Below are positions 1 through 12,039 of a stretch of 64,000 nucleotides of DNA, piece by piece. The position numbers and the translations under genes are program-made. Below the pieces are notes generated by a model. The model made no database searches and was not told the DNA's origin. It saw only the letters and a list, made by a program, of their open reading frames with translations. Source of the stretch: Pocillopora verrucosa (Eukaryota > Cnidaria > Anthozoa > Scleractinia > Pocilloporidae); NCBI RefSeq assembly GCF_036669915.1, contig NC_089314.1, positions 29,991,592 to 30,055,591 on the forward strand. Direction: 5' to 3'. How positions within the stretch are numbered: the stretch's first letter is position 1; each line of letters begins with the position of its first letter.

Positions 1-764
1 TGCCGCAGATTTTTTTCTTTGCACGTTTTCCTGTTAATGGTACCATTTTTTAGCAGGGTACTTCCTCTAATTTCCTTGTTGACTTTTTGATGTATTTTTA
101 CTGTAGCAAACTGTCATAATTTGTAGATTTCCTTAAATTTAACAGACCGAAATGCAAACACTGAAATTTCTGTACAGCTTTATTGATCGTGGACGTTGGA
201 CAGATAAAAATATCGGAGCCCTTGATAAGGATCAAACCCCACCCACCTCCGCTTCGATAACCGATGGGATGCTTTAAAGATTCAAGCTTTTTCCTGTAGA
301 ACCACATTCTATATCCTTCCCTTTCCCCTGCCCCCTCCCCTCTCCCCCAGGCTACTGTTTTGTTTTTACTTTTTTCACTTTTTGATTGGTTTTTATGGAA
401 ATACTTCGAATGCGAGAAAAGAGATTTCCAGCTAATCTACCAGTATTATTATGGGTCAAATTTTGGAAAATTTCAAAGATTTTCATTCGCGACCTATCGG
501 ACACCAATATTGGACCTTTTTTTGCAGCGCCATGGCGGGAATTCACGGCCATGTAAAGCATAGTATATAGTCTATGGTCCTTGAGTCAATTTTTCTTAGT
601 CCCACGCTCGTGACACGACGAAAAACACCTTTCTCTATTTCTTTACCGAGTTCAAAACTTGCCATCTCTTTGATTCCATTTACAAACATGACGCTATTGA
701 ATTGCTGATCCTAGCAGTACGCTGGACGCGTGTCATATGAACTTCGTAATAGACCTCGCTCAAC

Positions 765-832
765 GTGTGGCTCATCATTGGTAGAGCATCGGAGTGTGGA
801 ATACGAAGGTCTGAGGTTCGACTCCTCGTGGG
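765..832 (+). mobile_element. tRNA-derived SINE head (type 1)
   Basis: TGGCTCATCATTGGTAGAGC resembles a pol III A box, and GGTTCGACTCC matches the B box. Acceptor-stem pairing is missing. The same sequence is at 23064-23130. Confidence 0.55.
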
Positions 833-1014
833 AACTCAGAGTTTTTTCTTTGTCCGATGCTCGTGACTATACGTAAAACATCTTTCTCTATTTCATTACC
901 GAGCTCTAAACTTACCATCTCTCTTATTTATTTACATACATGACGCTATCGCCATTGCTGATCCTAACAGTATGCAGGACGCGTGTCATATAAATTCGTT
1001 ATAGACTTCGCTCA

Positions 1015-1215
1015 CTGTTGAGTCTCTGTGGCTCAGTGGTAGAGCATCGGAAAACGGAATCCGACGGTCTGAGGTTCGATTCCTCTCCCTGAAAGTTTCT
1101 AAACAAACCCAAACACAAGAGCCTGCTCTCAGGCTAAACAGACGGCGGTAAGAGGTCTTATATGAGGAGAGAGACACCGCCGGTAACCAGCTTTCATTGA
1201 AACCTCTGTCCATGG
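1015..1215 (+). mobile_element. tRNA-derived SINE (type 2), full copy
   Basis: Head: A box TGGCTCAGTGG and perfect B box GGTTCGATTCC, but no 3' acceptor-stem match, so not a tRNA gene. Body: CAAACCCAAACACAAGAGCC followed by a hairpin-capable GACGGCGGTAAG ... ACACCGCCGGTAACC. The same body follows the head at 6729, 30059 and 47604. Confidence 0.65.
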
Positions 1216-1787
1216 TTAGCTGTAATCATTCTCTCTTCACATAAGCATGCTAACATTGTGTTCATTTTATCTCTTACATTCATTTGTCACTACTCTGACT
1301 CCGACTCTAACTTTCTTGATGGTGATGTTTAGGACGACATCGAAACGTCTAACCGCGCTTAGGATTGAAATGTTTTTTATTAAAGCCTATTCAGTTAATT
1401 TATTAATTTATCTTTTCCTTTATTTATTCATCTTTTTATTTATCTATTTGTTCATTGAGTTATCTGATGTAGAGAATTCGGTTTTAAATCGAAAATCGTT
1501 CCTAAACTAATCCGTGCTGATTATTAACCCTTTGACCCTTAAGAATGACTAACATCTAATTTCTCCTCACATTATTGCACCTGAATCAAACATTAAGGTC
1601 ATGAGAAGAAAGTAAATGATCACCAACTCAAGAAGCTCTTGATTGTTAAACAAATTCTCCCTGTCATCATCTTAGGAAATGTATAGAGAGCAGTATGGAG
1701 AATATGCATCCTGATGTTAGGGTGTAAAGGGTGAAACGAAGGTGAATCGTTTGAGCCTGTCACTAACAAATTTCTTGTTGTCACTAG

Positions 1788-1953
1788 AGCCATGAGTTTT
1801 AGAGCGTGGATGGTGGAAAGCTACCTGCAGATTCTTCAGTACCTGGGGCGTGCACCTAAAGATATGGACAAACTCACGTCTAAATTAAAAACCTTACATG
1901 AGTTGGACGCCATAGCCGCAGAACGAGCCAAAAGAACGGTCTTGGTTTCTTGA
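1788..1953 (+). pseudogene. ADCK5-like terminal exon, copy 1
   Basis: Acceptor TTGTTGTCACTAG, then an exon of 166 bases reading (x)AMSFRAWMVESYLQ..., with GRAPKDMDKLTSKLKTLHEL and ending TVLVS-stop. The start of this exon and its place after other ADCK5-like exons match the C-terminal end of ADCK5 as recalled (an AMR.. helix followed by ..ELYQYL). The intron upstream (1-1787) follows directly on sequence which, in other copies, is preceded by exon X. The reading frame is intact, but upstream kinase exons are not in this window. Confidence 0.6.
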
Positions 1954-2274
1954 TTTCGTTCCCCATCGCATTCAAATTGGGAATAACCGAAAACTTTAAT
2001 ATATCAAGATTTTAATCATTTATAAGTAAATAGAGCTGTAAGGAGTCCTCTTTTAGCCTGCAAAGCAATATCACAGGCCATCCAAAAGGCCACTTTCGAT
2101 AGATCAAAATTCTAACATGGCTCCGAGGCTAGGGGGTATAAAACAAAAGAAATTAATTATTCATCTCTCAACCTCGATGTGATTTCTTTTGTTTTAGAAG
2201 CCTATGAGGGAGCCACGTTTGAGTTTTGATTTATCGATTTATTGATTTGTCAGGTATACCAATTCTACGCTGCT

Positions 2275-2331
<57 letters not shown>

Positions 2332-2399
2332 GTATATATAGGAAGTCTGCAAGTCGATTTTCGCGTGGAACAGTGCTCAATACGTTGAAGCAGAGCAGA

Positions 2400-2565
2400 A
2401 TAAATATTATGAGAGGAAAAAAGGACGTAACTACATTTCCCGACAAGCCTGTTTCGTGAATCGCTTCACTCTTCAGGGGTTTAATTAAACCCCTGAAGAG
2501 TGAAGCGATTCACGAAACAGGCTTGTCGGGAAATGTAGTTACGTCCTTTTTTCCTCTCATAATAT

Positions 2566-2569
<4 letters not shown>
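2400..2569. mobile_element. Foldback element, 85-bp perfect arms (unit A)
   Basis: Arms 2400-2484 and 2485-2569 are reverse complements meeting at GGGGTTTAATTAAACCCC without a loop. The element is flanked on both sides by TA microsatellite (about 2272-2340 and 2567-2635). A 59-base unique flank (2341-2399, GGAAGTCTGCAAGTCGATTT...) is on the left only. Confidence 0.85.
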
Positions 2570-2605
<36 letters not shown>

Positions 2606-2654
2606 ATATATATATATATACACATATATATAAATGTGGGGGTAGAGTCTACCT

Positions 2655-2890
2655 TGGCATAAAGTGCTCAATGCTGTGGTAGCAGAGCTGAGTATATATA
2701 AGTGAAAGAATCAAAGAGGACGCATCGATTCTCTGTTACTCTGAGTTTCGCGCCTAAGCGCTCGTCAGACAGAGCCTGTTTCCCCAATTGCAACATATAT
2801 CGCGCTCTACTCCTTCGTATCGAGCACTGTAAAACGGAAAAATCAATACACAGGCTTCCTATATATATATATATTCATACATATATATAG
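2655..2890. repeat. TA-bounded repeat related to the foldback element
   Basis: Between TA tracts. CTCCTTCGTATCGAGCACTG is a diverged version of the foldback flank (CTGCTTCAACGTATTGAGCA). A near-identical block is at 31612-31855. Confidence 0.5.
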
Positions 2891-3889
2891 AAATATTGTT
2901 TTCCTACAAGCGTTATACGATACTTCTCATCAAGAGCGAAGTCCTAACTTGCGATTTAGTGCGGCTGCTAGAATAACTTAACATAAATAATATCACTTTC
3001 AGTGTCGATCGATATGGCTCCTTTGAATGCCTTGACTTTCGTCGAAGATGGACTGGTACAAACTAAATATTGACTGCCGTAACTTCGTCTTGGTGGAGGA
3101 ATCTTGTTCGTCCACATTACGCCACCAAGTAGGAAAGTAGGATGTGATTAATTGACATCTGACTCGCGATAACCTTCAAAAGTTGGCTTGTTATGACTTG
3201 TTTACGAGAGAGGTTTAATTAATTTTGTTATGGTTATAATGAAAGTTCTGCTTTCTTAAAAGATTTTTTTTCTGTCCATTGATTTGTTTCTTTTGCTGCA
3301 GTTCGCATTTTTACACCGCAAGGAGATTTCATTATTTTAAGAGGTTTCTTCCCCATCAAGAAAAACTTCTGAACCGACAACATTCAATTCTTAACTTTTG
3401 ATTTATTTTTATTTCATTATATTCTCACCTACTCATCCTCACATTTGGTATTTCTACAAACTTAGTTCGTAACATAATCACCCGATGAGCCATATCTACA
3501 AAATGGAACTTGGGCGTGACGATGTGTTCTTATGATTAAGAGTGCAATATGTTATTAATAACAGTGTAAGGTATTTACTTTAACAAAAGCTAAGAAAATA
3601 CAAATAAAAGCAATATATGAAGCATTTTAGAATCATCAACATTACGTTATCGCATTCCAGTGTACACTACAACTCGAAATATTTGTTTTTCTGATAGCGT
3701 TCTTTAGGGTCAAAACATTGGGTAATTGTTTAGGGTTTCGTTATAGAAATCAAAGGTATCTAAAACTGAATTAGCGACTGGGTTTAGTCTTCTGATTAAC
3801 TTTGAAAAAATGAAGACTTTGTGATCGCTTTGTGTTCCGTTAAGTGAAAATACGAGTCAAAACATATATAACCGAGAAAGAAGGAGCAT
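2890..3889. other. Shared 3' flank of the A/F FReD units
   Basis: Almost identical to 31860-32840. Contains a remnant of the region following exon Q (TGGACTGGTACAAACTAAATATT) and AT-rich sequence. No gene seen. Confidence 0.5.
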
Positions 3890-4085
3890 AGAGTCGTGAT
3901 GGCTATAATGATACAAGCCATTGAGATTCGAGGATAGCTCTTGTAAACACCAAACACCCACTTAAAATTTTATGGAGACAGGGTCTTTTCAGCCGCTGCC
4001 CCCAAGCTACAGAATGTCTCACCCATAAATCTTATATTGAGTCCATCAGTTTCTGTTTTTGAGAAACGATTAAAGACGTATTTTT
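3890..4085 (+). mobile_element. LINE reverse-transcriptase C-terminal remnant (unit A)
   Basis: A decayed frame on the plus strand reads like GDRVFSAAAPKLQNVSP ... SPSVSVFEKRLKTYFS, the end of many non-LTR retrotransposon ORFs (usually ..APKLWNSLP...FK.RLKT.LF). It is followed by an ATT-rich microsatellite. Equivalent remnants lie at 7905-8105, 24855-25050, 32845-33060, 49255-49450 and 62520-62710, always 0.25-0.45 kb downstream of the FReD stop. Confidence 0.6.
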
Positions 4086-4318
4086 CCTGAGCTACTTATT
4101 ATTATAATTATTATTATTATCGGTTAACTGGCCGATTCTACGGAATCAATCACACCTATTTTGAAAAACGCACACAAAGAAGCAAGAAAAACCCTGAACA
4201 ACCTCGAACATGGCGATGAACCTTTCGCTAAGCTGCAATTTAATAGTGATTATTAAATGCTGAATGGACTCGATCTTAAGTTGATACTGTATCATTGTTG
4301 TGCCACGAACATGACAGT

Positions 4319-6215
4319 TCAGAAATCCACTGGTCTCATTTTCATCTCAGTTCTCTTGAGGGAGTAATGATAACCTCTCCAATGAAGCCAGTTCACTCCA
4401 TCAGCATAGGAGGAGTGATTTCCATGAAGATACAAGCCATTGAGATTTGATTTGTGACACCTCGTGTACCACCAGGCTCCTTTGAACTTAATGGCGCAGT
4501 TAATGTTGGTTTCAGAAATGTCGTTATCTTGATCTCTAGTGGTGAATGGCATATCGCGATGCTCAGCAAGAGAGTCACCAGAATTTCCTGACAAAATGAG
4601 CCGCAATATGAGTATTACGTTTGACCAACAATGAACCGTTCAAAAGAAATCTTCAAATATCAGATAAGTATAATTTAACAGTAATGATATGGAATAAAAG
4701 CATTCTTAGTATTATCTATGATTCATGTCGAAGATTCTGGGATGAATTACTAAATATGATAATGCCAATAAATATGTTTGCCGAGACACTCATCTGAGTT
4801 GGATTATTTCGTCAGGTTAACTACGCATGATCTACCAGCGAATACCTTTGGACTAATCAACGTCCGGTGTGCGCTGTCCAGGATTGCATATCGATGAGCT
4901 GTGGTTACTTTTTTTTGTCTTCCAAAGCTATTGAATAATATTAAATAGTTTAAACATATTTGCATTACTTAGCACTCTCCTCCCTCCTACCACCCTTTCT
5001 TAGAATGACTAGAGTAGAAGAGACGAAATGACAGTTCTACCTGAATAAGAACCAAGAATCAGCTTGTACTTGTCATTCTCACTCATAACACGAAACATAT
5101 TATACTCAGCATAAGCATTTTTTCCTTCAAAGTCTTCCGAGTCTACACGCAGCACATTGTTAACATCAGAGGTCAGGCGGTGAATCTTGTCCAGTCCGAG
5201 CCAAAATTAAATAATTCAGGTCACCAAAGCCACATTTGTAGTCGTTCCAGTAGCGGTAGAAATCAACCGAGCCGTTCAGTCTCCTCTGAAACACAGTCCA
5301 TCCTCCACCCTCCGTTGTTTGGTCACAGAATACATCAAAGGCATGTAAGTTATCAGGTTTTATGGTGCACATACCACCTCTTCTTTCCCCAGCTTTGTAA
5401 ATGTCAGCACAATTTTTTTCAGGCCTATGAATAAATGAGAAAATTGAAGGATTCGACGCCGCGCACACCAGGCACTCGTACAAGGAATAAAATTTCAATC
5501 ATTTCTAAATACTCTACAATGATCGATTTAAAAAATGAGTTTAAATCTACTTCTGTCACCAGATTCTAAAAACAGTAAGTAAATTACCCCAATTCCAGTG
5601 GTTCATTTAACCCAAGAGGATGAGTGAACGAAAACGCTATTTATGCTACCTTGCAACTGGCAATTTTCTCCACTGAATCTATGACGACAAACACAACGAA
5701 AACCTTTACTGGTGAATCCAGCTTGACAGGTGCCATTGTTCAAACATGAACTGCTACTGCAGGGATTCTGTTGGTAAAAACAAAGTAAAGTTCGTGAAAC
5801 TTTTCCTTACATCAAGAATAAAATCACTTTAGCGCCAAAAAATAAACAACCTCCTCTGATCAACAACAAAATAAAGCTCTTGTTGCTTTCCCCTCAGACA
5901 GGAATCAAGAATAAGATCACTTTAACCTAAAATGAAAAGAAATCATGTGTCTGACTCCCCTCAGGTTGGCAAAAATGCGAAATTTTTACCACGATTGCAA
6001 GATATATGAAGCCTGGAAGAAATAGAGCATGGTTTTCCTCGGTGGCGTTGTTCAACTCGCATTTTTGGTTTCCTCCTTCTACAGGTCCAACATTAATGGA
6101 CACGCGATCAGGCTCCATAAAACACATAACTCTGCAGCTTCCCTCATTGGGCACTTCTGCACTCCAGATCACACGATCCTTCATGGCCATGTTTCGTATT
6201 GGGTCCCTAAATATA
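4319..6215 (-). pseudogene. FReD-A: broken PAN-EGF-FReD copy lacking the signal exon
   Basis: FReD part 2 (4319-4587) and EGF (5650-5767) are open, but the copy is dead elsewhere. FReD part 1 (5041-5424) has a one-base contraction of the poly-A run near its start, compared with sister copy F, and a one-base gain after GFGDLN near 5205, so the frame between them is lost. The PAN exon (5990 to about 6215) has lost its upstream end and splice acceptor through a deletion of roughly 300 bases, plus an in-frame loss of four codons. The signal-peptide exon is absent: at about 6434 the sequence jumps to flank resembling that upstream of copy G. The last exon keeps RDQDND and [13 protein letters not shown]. 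Copy F at 33-35.7 kb is its close duplicate, with different lesions. Confidence 0.85.
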
Positions 6216-6654
6216 ATTATATAATAATGACTCGTTTGTTTCAATTTATAAATGTGCGCATGTTTTGAGGGCTTTTTCAAATACGGTGAAGAACAGCTGT
6301 ATCCAATAGTCTCCGTATATGTGCCTATAAAGGAGACATTTTGAGTTAGAAAATAAGTGTTTGCTTAAAGATTGTTTGCATTGTTCGCCGGTGGCCTAGT
6401 TCTTCTAATGGATTCGAGGGAGCAGCGCCAGAAAAATGACACTTATCAGAAGTGACAGGAGTTTATCAATATGTTTATTTTCAGCCTGTTTAACTTTAAA
6501 CTTGCGGCAATTACGTTAAGAGCAATCTGAAATACAAACTTTTAACAATTTATCCTTTTTTATCGCAAAACATTCTCCAGTACGATAGAACGGCATTGCA
6601 CATTATTGACATGAAGATTTACTTTGTAGCAACTTTAAGTACAGAGTCCTAAGT

Positions 6655-6832
6655 TTTTTCTAAGCTCAGCGGTACAGCATCGGGAAACGGAATCCGAAGG
6701 TCTGAGGTTCGATTCCTCCTTCTGATAGTTTCTAAACAAACCCAAACACCAGAGCCTGCTCTCCAGACGGCGGTAACAGGTCTTATTTGAGGAGAGACAC
6801 CGCCGGTAACCAGCTTTTATTGAAACCTCAAT
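6655..6832 (+). mobile_element. tRNA-derived SINE (type 2)
   Basis: AAGCTCAGCGGTACAGC (A box region, degenerate) and GGTTCGATTCC (B box), then the GACGGCGGTAAC ... ACACCGCCGG body. It sits just upstream of the truncated FReD-A; the same copy lies upstream of FReD-G at 47.5 kb. Confidence 0.6.
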
Positions 6833-7143
6833 TTTTGCACGTTTTCCTGTCAATGGCACCATTCTTTAGCAAAGCCAAGTTCACTTATTTTTAATTTCTT
6901 TTGTTGACTATTTGATGTATTTTTACTGTAGCAAACTGTCATAATTTGTAGATTTCCTTAAATTTAACAACCCGAAAAGCAAATCCTAAAATTGTCGCAC
7001 AGCTTTATTAGTCGTGGACGTTGGATAGGGAAAAATATCGGAGCCCTTGATTAGGATCCAACCCCCCCTCCTCCCTTACCCCCTCTCCTTCCTTACCCCC
7101 CCCTCCTCCCTTACCCCCCCTCCTCTCTTACCTCCCTTCCTCG

Positions 7144-7250
7144 TGCGTGCACCTAAAGATATGGACAAACTCACGTCTAAATTAAAAACCTTACATGAGT
7201 TGGACGCCATAGCCGCAGAACGAGCCAAAAGAAAGGTCTTGGTTTCTTGA
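7144..7250 (+). pseudogene. ADCK5-like terminal exon, 5'-truncated copy
   Basis: Only the last 35 codons survive (from RAPKDMDKL to the TGA at 7248-7250), joined directly to a C/T-rich tract (TCCTCCCTTACCCCC repeats, about 7060-7142). There is no acceptor. Confidence 0.6.
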
Positions 7251-7904
7251 TTTCGTTCCCCATCGCATTCAAATTGTGAAAAATCGAAACTTTTTATGTA
7301 TCAAAGATTTTAATTGTTTGTAAATAAACAAAGCTGTTAGGATTCCTCTTGTAGCCTGCAAACCAATGAACACTACGCCACTTTCGATATATGAAAATTC
7401 TAACATGGCTCCTCGGTTAGTGGGAATAAAACAAAAGAAATTTCACCTACTCATCCTTACATTTGGTATTTCTACAAACTCAGTTTGTAACATAATCACC
7501 TGATGAGCCATATCTACGAAATGGACCTTGGGCTTGACAATGTGTTTTAATGGTTTAAAGTGTAATATGTTCATCAATAACAGTGCAAGGTATTTACTTT
7601 AACAAAAGCTAAGAAAATACAAATAAAACCAATATATGAAGCATTTTAGAATCATCAACATTACGTTACATTGTACACTAAAACTTGAAATATTTGTTTT
7701 TCTGATAGCGTTCTTTAGAGTCAAAACATTGGGTAATTGTTTGGAGTTTCGTTATAGAAATCAAAGGGAACTAGAACTGAATTAGCGACTGTTGTTACTC
7801 TTCTGATATTGACATTGAAAAAATGAAGGCTTTGTGATGGCTTTGTGTTCCGTCAAGTGAAAATACGAGTCAAAAATTTAAAGAATCAAAACTTGTATAA
7901 CCCA

Positions 7905-8105
7905 GACAGAAGGAGCATAGGAGTCGTGATGGCCATGATGACACAAGCCATTGAGATTCCAGAATAACTTTTTTGAATACCTGGGACCCACCCAAAATGT
8001 TATGGAGACAGGGTCTATTCAGTCGCTGCCCCCAGGCTGTAGAATGTCTCACTCATAGACCTTGAATTGAGTCCATTGGTTTCTGTTTTTCGAGAAAAGA
8101 CGAAA
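7905..8105 (+). mobile_element. LINE remnant (unit B)
   Basis: Frame reads YGDRVYSVAAPRL-stop-NVS ... VSVFREKTKAHFFRAS; the conserved W of LWNSLP is a stop. Confidence 0.6.
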
Positions 8106-8424
8106 GCGCATTTTTTCAGAGCTTCTTGTGATTAACTGTCAATTTCCAACTAGGATAAGAAGCTTTTTGTATATATGTATCGCTATATGGATTAAGTCAT
8201 TATTGCTATTATGATGATTATTATTATTATTAGTTAACTGGCCAATTCTACAGAATCAACTGTTCCTATTTTGAAAAACACGCACAAAGAAGCAAGAAAA
8301 ACCCCGAACAACGTTCCGCTAAGCTCCAATTTAAGAGTGATTGTTTAATGCTGAATATACCTGATCGAGACACTTGGTTTTTTTGTTAAGTTGCTGCTGT
8401 TTGTTGTGCCACAAACATGACAGT

Positions 8425-10865
8425 TCAGAAATCCTTTGGTCTTATTTTCATCTCGGTTCTCTTGAGGGAGTAATGATGTCCTTTCCAGTCTTTCCAGTTC
8501 ACTCCGTCAGCATGGGAGGAGTGATTGCCACGAAGATACAAGCCATTGAGATTTGAGCTGTGACACTTATTGTACCACCAGGCTCCTTTGAACTTAATGG
8601 CGCAGTTGTGATCCCACCGAATGTCATTATCTTGATCTCTAGTGGTGAATGGCATATCGCGATGCTTGGTAAGAGAGTCACCAGAATTTCCTGACAAAAT
8701 GAGCCGCACTATGAGTATTACGTTTGACCAACAATGAGCCGTTCGTAATTCAAAAGAAATCTTAAAATATAAGATAAGTATAATTTAACAATGATAATAT
8801 GGATTAAAAGCATTCTTAGTAATATCTATGATTCTTGTCGATGATTGTAGGGATTAAAATACTCAATACAATAATTACAATAAATATGTTCGCCGAGACA
8901 CTCCTCAGATTTGGATTAGTTGGTCAGGTTAACTGCGAAAGATCCACCGACGAATAGATTTGGACTTATCAACGTCCGGTATGCGCCGTCCAGGATTGCA
9001 CGGCGATGAGCTGAGGTTACTTCTTTGTCTTCCAAAGCTATTGATGTAAAAGATTTTAAGCATACTTACATTACTTAGCTCTCTCCTCCTCCTCCTCCCC
9101 CCCCCCCCCCCACTTCTTAGAATGACTAGAATAGAGGAGACAAAATGACAGTTCTACCTGAATAAGAACCAAGGATCAGCTTGTACTTGTCTTTCTCACT
9201 CATAACACCAAACAAGTTATACTCAGCATAAGCTGTGTTTCCTTCAAAGTCTTCAAAATCCACACGCAGCGTGTTATTATCATCTGAGGTCAAGCGGTGA
9301 ATCTTGTCCAGTCCGAGCCAAAACTCACCACACAGGTCACCAAAGCCACGTTTGTAGTCGTTCCAGTAGCGGTAGAAATCAACCGAGCCGTCTAGTCTCT
9401 TCTGGAACACAGTCCATCCTCCACCCTCCGTTGTTTGGTCACAGAATACATCAAAGGCAGGCAAATTATCAGGTTTAATGGCGTAGACACCGTCAGCTGG
9501 TTTACCCGCGGATTTGTAGATTTCTGCGCAGTTTCTTTTGACTGAAAATCAGTTAAAACAAAAAACAAAAAACAAAACAACACTCCTACTTTAAATTGTT
9601 TGGATATTGAGTGCTTTTTGTTTGCTTTCCTGACTATTGCTCTGGTTGATAAAACTTGATTCTGAACATTAACAAATACCAATTCTTCTTCCTTAATATC
9701 TACCAGCTATATTCACTGAAAGTGACCGTACGTGGATTTTCCTTTTTAGCTTTCATTCAGTGGTTAATATTTTGTTCTTGAAGTCAATTTTGAAACTTTA
9801 GTGAGTAACTCCTCGCGTACTACGCGAGAGACTGGTCTACATAATCCAGCCATTTTACCTTCAACTTGGCAGGTTTCTCCAGTGAATTTTTCCTGACAGA
9901 CACAACGAAATCCTTTATTGGTGAATCCAGCTTGACAGGTGCCATTGTTTAAGCATGGGCTGCTGCTGCATAGATTCTGTTGACAAAAGAAAGTAAGCTA
10001 TAGTGCAGATCTTCCTTATGTTATGTCTTTAGCCTAAGAAAACGAAACAATCTCTTCTGGCACCGTAGTTTCGTAAGAATGTGAAATGTTACCTCGATTG
10101 CAAGATATGTGTAACCCGAATTTTTCACGAGAAGAAATGGAACATGGTTTTCCTCTGTGGCGTTATTCAAATCGCATTTTTGGTTTCCTCCTGCAACAGG
10201 TCCAATATTGATGGACACACAATTAGGCTCCATATAACACATTACTCTGCAACTTCCTTCGTTGGGCACGTTTACACTTTTGATCGCGTGATTTTTCATG
10301 GTCATGTTTGGTATTCGGTGCTTGAATATGATGTTTCGACAATCATCGTCTGTAGTAAGCAAAACAAATATATCGTTTAGTTTCCACTCAAAACTTTACT
10401 GCACAAGAACCCTGACGAGTTTTCCCTAAAGGTGATTGTCATCTCTTGAAAATTAATCTTTGATTGTGAATTAACGCGCGGAAAGAAAATATTAAGGAAA
10501 CTATCAAGAATATTTTCACAGCGTTCATCACTAGACCACGATATCTGTGAATCGTTTGTTTAAATTCATCATTTTGAACCATTGATGCGCATATGATGGG
10601 GTCTTTTTGAAATTTGGCTTTTTTTGTATCGTCTATTCCATAATAGAAGACATAATAGTTAGATAAAGATTGCCTGCTTAAAGATTATTTGCTCTGATAA
10701 GCATTTGTGTAATGGTTTTGAGGAAACGACACCAAAAAGATGAAATACAAGAAATTTAAAAAGGGATTTATACTCACCAGTGCAACAGAAATATGGTGGG
10801 AGAATAATTCCATAGAAGATATAGAGAATATTAATGATCGGTTGAAGAGAAAACTTGAACTGCAT
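8425..10865 (-). CDS. FReD-B: secreted PAN-EGF-fibrinogen-domain lectin-like protein, intact
   Basis: Five coding exons on the minus strand: signal exon 10778-10865 (acceptor just before CG-ATG), PAN/apple-like exon 10093-10349, EGF exon 9859-9976, FReD part 1 9158-9541, FReD part 2 8425-8690 ending in TGA. All borders are GT..AG and the coding lengths sum to 371 codons including stop. Residues 1-29 are a hydrophobic signal peptide starting [11 protein letters not shown]. The PAN part has [16 protein letters not shown]. The EGF part has six Cys (starting NLCSSSPC). The FReD has [35 protein letters not shown], the calcium-type motif [18 protein letters not shown] and CHSSNLNG. By family knowledge FReDs bind acetylated sugars or partner proteins outside the cell; an immune or recognition role here is inference. 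A probable noncoding first exon and promoter lie near 11.9-12.04 kb. Confidence 0.88.
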
Positions 10866-11914
10866 CGCTATAAATAAATAATTATAAACTCAAGGTAAAA
10901 ATATGATAGTGAGCGTCCCAAAATATAAATCGTCCTGTTTTCCTGTAAATTTAAATGTAGACAAATGTAAGACAGGTGTTCGGCATTTATTTGTCAGCTT
11001 TGTCTACTTAAACCTACCTTGTGGATTCTTAACTTGCACAACATCTCGAAGACAAATACTTCGTTCAATCATGTAATTGTTCTAAAACACGCTTTTATGC
11101 AACAGGCTTGTTTCATCCCTTGCACAAAAAAAAACTTAGTTTGAATTTCTTCATGCTAAATATTCATTTTCGAAGGTGAGTTAACGGCTGCAAAAGGCGC
11201 AAAAAGAGGAAAATAATAGACCGCCGTAACGCAATTTATCTGTATTGGAGTATTTTTAAATTCTTACTCTACCTTGTTAATTTTATCTTATTCTGATAAG
11301 CCATAATATTTTCAAAAGCATCGGAGAAAAACGGAATAGAGTACATCATACTTATTGGAGGTGACAGGCGTCTATCAATATGTTGTATTCCGCCTGTTTA
11401 ACTTTGAACTTGCGGCATTCAAGTTAAGAGCGAGAAACAAATTTTTGCAGACTTATTACCGACAAAGATGTCAGATCACTCACAAATACAAACTTTCACA
11501 ATTTATCCTTTTTCATCTCAAAGCATTCTCCAATACGATAGAACAGCATTGCACATTATTAAAATGAAAATTAACTTTGTAGCAACCTTAAGATAGAGAG
11601 GCCTAAGTTTTTTATGGCTCGTTTTGTTAATGATAGTCGAGCATGGTAGTTAGCATTAATTAAACATCACCCGGTTTTATCTTAGTTAGACTGGTCGCAA
11701 GCATTCTGACTTTCGGATGGTATTTGAGAGCTTCAACCTATAAAATAAACAAATTTGTAACGAACTTGACAGAATGTGAAACATCCTGTGGCTGAATTGA
11801 CAGAATTTTACACAAAAGTTTTCTCGATCATTTCTGCTATCAGCGCAATTGGTCTGAACAAGAAAGGCTTGGTCCAAGATATATAGATAAGTAGCTCACA
11901 GAGATATTTCTTAC

Positions 11915-12039
11915 CTTCTGAGCGAAGAAGTGTTTTTCGCACTTGGTTTTGTTCCTGAGATTATCAATAGGGAAAACTTTATGGTGTCGTGCTTTCCTTT
12001 AATTTATAGAACTGTTTGAGCTTCTGTAACTATGGTTAC
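11915..12039 (-). promoter_or_regulatory. FReD-B promoter and noncoding first exon
   Basis: Read on the minus strand: a 14-bp palindrome GTAACTATGGTTAC (12026-12039), 16 bases, a TATA box CTATAAATT (12001-12009), then about 90 bases to a strong splice donor CAGAAG|GTAAGAAAT with the exon ending at 11915. The start site is inferred to lie about 30 bases past the TATA box, giving a first exon of about 60 bases. It would splice to the acceptor 2 bases before the ATG of the signal exon. The same module recurs upstream of D, E and H. Confidence 0.65.

Larger units (their letters stand above)
1..1787 (+). other. Intron-like sequence of the ADCK5-like fragment
   Basis: Begins with GCCGCAGATTTTTTTC.., which in three other places follows exon X directly. 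Repeated nearly unchanged at 22276-24023. Holds two SINE heads and TTTATTTATT-rich sequence near 1395-1450. No coding sequence seen. Confidence 0.55.

Noticed and set aside
98..563. Small frames conserved at 98-563 and 22375-22840
   Set aside because: Conservation comes from duplicated intron sequence; no splice context or family match, and both strands are open over the same bases.
1019..1091. Possible functional tRNA gene
   Set aside because: A and B boxes are good but the 7-base acceptor stem has no 3' partner and the anticodon arm has an 8-base loop; it occurs in many identical repeat contexts, so it is a SINE head.
986..1213. Minus-strand 75-codon frame, recurring near SINE copies
   Set aside because: It is the antisense of the tRNA-derived SINE; copies keep it only by sequence identity.
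7870..8052. Minus-strand 60-codon frame
   Set aside because: Antisense of the LINE reverse-transcriptase tail.
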